Part shown: positions 7,526-9,110 of the stretch, in pieces
How the letters are laid out: every line of letters begins with the position of its first letter
How positions within the stretch are numbered: the stretch's first letter is position 1
Program-made: the position numbers and the translations under genes
The notes under the pieces: model-generated
Told to the model about the DNA's origin: nothing
Seen by the model: only the letters and a program-made list of their open reading frames with translations
Databases searched by the model: none
DNA from: SKVR01 sp037441525
GTDB taxonomy: Bacteria; Bacteroidota; Bacteroidia; Bacteroidales; UBA7960
Direction of reading: 5' to 3'
Assembly (NCBI GenBank): GCA_037441525.1
Contig: JBBISA010000087.1
Location: 1-9,110, forward strand
DNA length: 9,110 nt

Positions 7526-7534
7526 ATTGCAAAT
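7526..7534 (+). repeat. Isolated copy of the ATTGCAAAT word
   Basis: This copy reads GGCGGCATTGCAAATTCTG, so its left context (GGCATT) resembles the short form and its right context (AAATTC) the long form. It lies between the DUF4349 promoter region and the GC-rich palindromic element. Confidence 0.4.
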
Positions 7535-7655
7535 TCTGATTAACAACTTTCACGTTACTTGTATCTCAGTCAATTATGCAGCAATACTATTTTGAAAAAC
7601 CGAAATTAATGAGCTGCTAATCAAAAAAATCAACGTTTTTTTCGTGGGGGGAATT

Positions 7656-7794
7656 CCGCTCAGCGGGGCAGCCAGCACCGCCCCGGCTGGCGCGCGGTGT
7701 GCGCTTTTGGGTATTTATGTTTAAAAGGCAGGCCCGCACGGCGGTGCGGGCCTACGATCCATCTGAAAGAATCGTTTGGCGCACACCGTGCGCC
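7656..7794. repeat. GC-rich palindromic element (REP-like) in an AT-rich gap
   Basis: This stretch lies in the gene-free gap 7346-7956. It contains a short hairpin CCGC/GCGG (7656-7666), a second GCCAGC (7671-7676) / GCTGGC (7686-7691), and a strong 10-bp hairpin AGGCCCGCAC (7730-7739) / GTGCGGGCCT (7744-7753) with a 4-base loop. A 16-bp arm at 7689-7704 pairs with 7779-7794 at 15 positions and encloses the strong hairpin. The whole is much richer in GC than the sequence on either side. It has no ORF. It could be a repetitive extragenic palindrome, a short mobile element or a structured RNA. The rest of the gap holds the DUF4349 promoter region and copies of the ATTGCAAAT word, and I see nothing else in it. 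Confidence 0.6.
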
Positions 7795-7890
7795 GGGCAG
7801 AGTGTATTATGGGGGAAATTTATACCGGAATAATGGTCGTAACAGTGATAGGTCAAGCCCTTTTACCTAACCTGCCAGGATCATATTTTT

Positions 7891-7913
7891 TTGAATTGCA
7901 AATTCAATGATGT
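7891..7913 (+). repeat. Dispersed repeat, long form, copy 2 (contains ATTGCAAAT)
   Basis: It matches 1578-1600 at 21 of 23 positions in the same orientation. It is followed after 6 bp by a short-form copy (7920-7936), so two copies of the core word sit side by side just downstream of the lipoprotein gene. Confidence 0.55.
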
Positions 7914-7919
7914 GCAAAG

Positions 7920-7936
7920 GGGCATTGCAAATGACG
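7920..7936 (+). repeat. Dispersed repeat, short form, copy 1
   Basis: The sequence GGGCATTGCAAATGACG matches 8660-8676 at 16 of 17 positions. It lies 10 bp from the start of the 214-bp direct repeat (7947) and 20 bp beyond the stop codon of the first lipoprotein gene. The second copy sits in the equivalent place beyond the second gene. Confidence 0.6.
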
Positions 7937-7946
7937 TTTTGCCTTT

Positions 7947-8160
7947 AAATCAAATCTCACGGTACAAAAACATTGGTACTATCAGGTTTTGGGCTAAATT
8001 GGCGGAAATGGTAGGTTTCATTACGTTGCTCCACTTCAGTTTTTTTGCCTTTTTTCATCCTGTAACTTTCAGTAATAACAAATGTGGTGTCGTTTAATAT
8101 ATGGCCAGATCTTACATAAGCCGGCAGGCCACCGCCCGAGCCAGGGTACCAACGCTCGAA
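7947..8160 (-). repeat. Direct repeat copy 1: conserved 3' end of the lipoprotein gene
   Basis: These 214 bp align without gaps to 8714-8927 (offset 767) and differ at 11 positions, about 95% identity. All 11 differences lie in the coding part, ten are synonymous, and one exchanges His130 for Tyr. Similarity falls abruptly to weak protein-level resemblance just past 8160. Confidence 0.9.
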
Positions 8161-8490
8161 TTTAATAACATCATTTTCAGCAATGAAAACTCCCCATGCT
8201 GTTTTATATTTTTTAAAGGATTGGCTATTAACAAATTCTTTTATTAAATAATCATCCATTTCGGTTTTAGTTGAAAATAACCCACCTGCTGCCAGAATGC
8301 ATCCATTTTGATAAAAGAAATAAGTTGAAAAATATTTCCCATTTATTGATTGGTAGAAATAACCGTTCATTTTAAGGTTGTCGCCAATATAGGGGATTTT
8401 ATGTAATGATAATTCATCATCTTTAAAGATTTCACACTTACTACAATTATTCATAAGAATCAATAGTAAAAATATAAATATGTTCTTCAT
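7957..8490 (-). CDS. Hypothetical small lipoprotein with a conserved C-terminal tail
   Basis: I do not recognise the family. The start at 8490 (MKNIFIFLLLILMNNC) is preferred over 8601 because it begins a clean signal peptide and is preceded by AAAAAAGGAC, a Shine-Dalgarno-like AAGGA 7 bases upstream, which is unusual in this window. The product is 177 aa. A hydrophobic segment at 4-13 leads to Cys16, a plausible lipidation site although the box LMNNC is not canonical. Residues 17-110 are soluble with many aromatics (MNGYFYQSINGKYFSTYFFY at 41-60). The tail 111-177 (FERWYPGSGGGLPAYVRSG, then ILNDTTFVITESYRMKKGKK and YHFRQFSPKPDSTNVFVP) matches the neighbouring paralogue at 66 of 67 residues. 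It probably folds as a beta-rich exported domain, but this is inference. No promoter is evident. Confidence 0.72.
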   Translation of the reverse strand: MKNIFIFLLLILMNNCSKCEIFKDDELSLHKIPYIGDNLKMNGYFYQSINGKYFSTYFFYQNGCILAAGGLFSTKTEMDDYLIKEFVNSQSFKKYKTAWGVFIAENDVIKFERWYPGSGGGLPAYVRSGHILNDTTFVITESYRMKKGKKTEVEQRNETYHFRQFSPKPDSTNVFVP

Positions 8491-8665
8491 GATTTTGTCC
8501 TTTTTTAGTTCTACCATAGATATCCTCCTCCGGTTCCAAGCTGGAAATAAAACTTGTTTTTCTACTATGATCATATAAAAACCAAGGATATTTATCGCCA
8601 TGTACTAATTCATTCTGTATTTTTTGTCTTCTACTCTCTTTATCATTTCCAAAACGAATGGGCAT
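8447..8665 (-). CDS. Doubtful 72-aa ORF upstream of the lipoprotein gene
   Basis: This ORF begins MPIRFGNDKESRRQKIQ and continues KYPWFLYDHSRKTSFISS to a stop at 8447, overlapping the lipoprotein start by 44 bp in another frame. The composition is protein-like (charged, with Trp and Tyr), and it fills the space between the two paralogues. Its ATG lies inside the repeated word GGCATTGCAAAT, and a TAG precedes it by four codons, so it may be the tail of a gene cut at that repeat. No known domain is recognised and no Shine-Dalgarno is visible. It could be a fragment or a chance ORF. Confidence 0.25.
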   Translation of the reverse strand: MPIRFGNDKESRRQKIQNELVHGDKYPWFLYDHSRKTSFISSLEPEEDIYGRTKKGQNHEEHIYIFTIDSYE

Positions 8666-8676
8666 TGCAAATGGCG
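8660..8676 (+). repeat. Dispersed repeat, short form, copy 2
   Basis: The sequence GGGCATTGCAAATGGCG matches 7920-7936 at 16 of 17 positions. It separates the first lipoprotein unit from the second and lies 48 bp beyond the stop codon of the second copy. Confidence 0.6.
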
Positions 8677-8713
8677 CCTAACTGAGTCGCAGTGGATATA
8701 TTACATAGCCCGG

Positions 8714-8927
8714 AAATCAAATCTCAAGGTACAAAAACATTGGTACTATCAGGTTTGGGGCTGAATTGCCGAAAATGGTAGGTTTCATTACGTTGCTCCA
8801 CTTCAGTTTTTTTGCCTTTTTTCATCCTGTAACTTTCAGTAATAACAAATGTGGTGTCGTTTAATATATAGCCAGATCTCACATAAGCCGGCAGGCCACC
8901 GCCCGAACCCGGATACCAACGCTCAAA
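8714..8927 (-). repeat. Direct repeat copy 2: conserved 3' end of the paralogue
   Basis: This is the partner of 7947-8160, collinear without gaps. Outside the repeat on the 3' side the sequences differ at once, and on the 5' side only protein-level resemblance remains (WGVF......I.FERW in both copies). Confidence 0.9.
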
Positions 8928-9058
8928 GGCTATTGAATTCTTATCAACTTTGAACACTCCCCAACAAAACTTAATATTCCTTCTTTTTTCAATGAATTCA
9001 TTTGTAGTAAATGATAATTCAAATTCAGCTATTTGGTCTATTTCGTAATGGTCTCCTG
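8724..9058 (-). pseudogene. Paralogue of the lipoprotein gene, 5' part cut off by an IS end
   Basis: The open frame runs from the stop at 8724 up to about 9058 and reads GDHYEIDQIAEFELSFTTNE, then KFCWGVFKVDKNSIAFERW, then the conserved tail. It has no plausible start or signal peptide: the GTG at 8955-8957 lies inside the WGVF motif shared with the first copy and is not a real start. Just upstream, at 9059, an IS3-like end begins and brings a TAA (9063-9065) into frame. The first copy carries about 85 more N-terminal residues, including the signal peptide, so that part is missing here or lies beyond the IS outside the window. Because the tail differs from the first copy almost only synonymously, the gene was probably functional until recently. 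Confidence 0.65.
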
Positions 9059-9110
9059 TGTCTTAACCCCCTAATTAGCTGGACATAAATTAACATTTTA
9101 ATTTTGTACA
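9059..9110. mobile_element. Terminal fragment of an IS3-family (IS150-like) insertion sequence
   Basis: From 9059 the plus strand reads TGTCTTAACCCCCTAATTAG and then CTGGACATAAATT. IS150-group elements of the IS3 family typically start with TG, then a CCCC run, then TAAA-like bases, then TTGGACA, and this stretch has the same order and spacing. The AT-rich sequence after it is also typical. The element runs off the window, so neither transposase, far end nor target duplication can be seen. The call rests on recalled end similarity only. Confidence 0.55.

Noticed and set aside
7891..8097. 68-aa ORF on the plus strand
   Set aside because: It is antisense to the 3' end of the lipoprotein gene and begins in the dispersed repeat, with no sign of its own coding use.
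7865..8682. Integron cassette array: GTTRRRY-like sites on the minus strand at 7865-7871 and 8676-8682, flanking the first lipoprotein unit
   Set aside because: The heptamer is expected many times by chance. The complementary second arm (RYYYAAC) and the inner attC pairing are not found between the stop codons and these sites.
8724..8957. Intact 77-aa gene starting at the GTG at 8955-8957
   Set aside because: The GTG codes for a residue within the WGVF motif shared with the first copy, and the open frame continues upstream to the IS end. A truncated gene is the better explanation.
1..9110. CRISPR array, tRNA or rRNA genes
   Set aside because: No regularly spaced direct repeats, and no tRNA- or rRNA-like sequence seen on either strand by eye.

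Overview
The window looks like a chromosomal piece of a member of the Bacteroidota (Bacteroidales/Marinilabiliales-like). This is inferred from the large single-chain PurL, a DUF4349-type lipoprotein, promoter-like TAnnTTTG boxes, the scarcity of Shine-Dalgarno sequences and the style of the Rhs fragment. No rRNA or other marker is present, so the taxon is not firm. Every gene I accept lies on the minus strand, so transcription runs from high to low coordinates.

The centre (about 1894-7345) is an ordinary chromosomal block. In transcription order it holds a DUF4349 lipoprotein, a class I SAM-dependent methyltransferase that overlaps it by 8 bp, full-length purL (FGAM synthase, 1234 aa), and a small two-helix membrane protein starting 4 bp after the purL stop. 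A promoter-like box lies upstream of the DUF4349 gene, and a weaker one sits in the 77-bp gap before purL.

Both flanks are accessory DNA. The low-coordinate flank (about 65-1820) carries an orphan Rhs C-terminal tip that lacks its core and is broken by a one-base frameshift. Two small ORFs follow it, each joined to the previous one by an ATGA overlap. They look like the immunity position of a polymorphic-toxin locus, and the first is a two-helix membrane protein. Between this and the core block lies a 217-bp, gene-free element bounded by imperfect inverted repeats and full of palindromes.

The high-coordinate flank (about 7346-9110) starts with 610 bp without a gene, which includes a GC-rich palindromic element. 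Two paralogous small genes follow, whose last 204 bp are about 95% identical with almost only synonymous differences, while their 5' parts have diverged. The second copy appears to be cut by the end of an IS3-family (IS150-like) element running off the window. A 9-bp word, ATTGCAAAT, occurs five times, all in the same orientation and all in the two accessory flanks, often at the edges of the units. The least ordinary signals are this word, the tandem paralogues with a conserved tail, and the decayed Rhs tip with its coupled ORFs.
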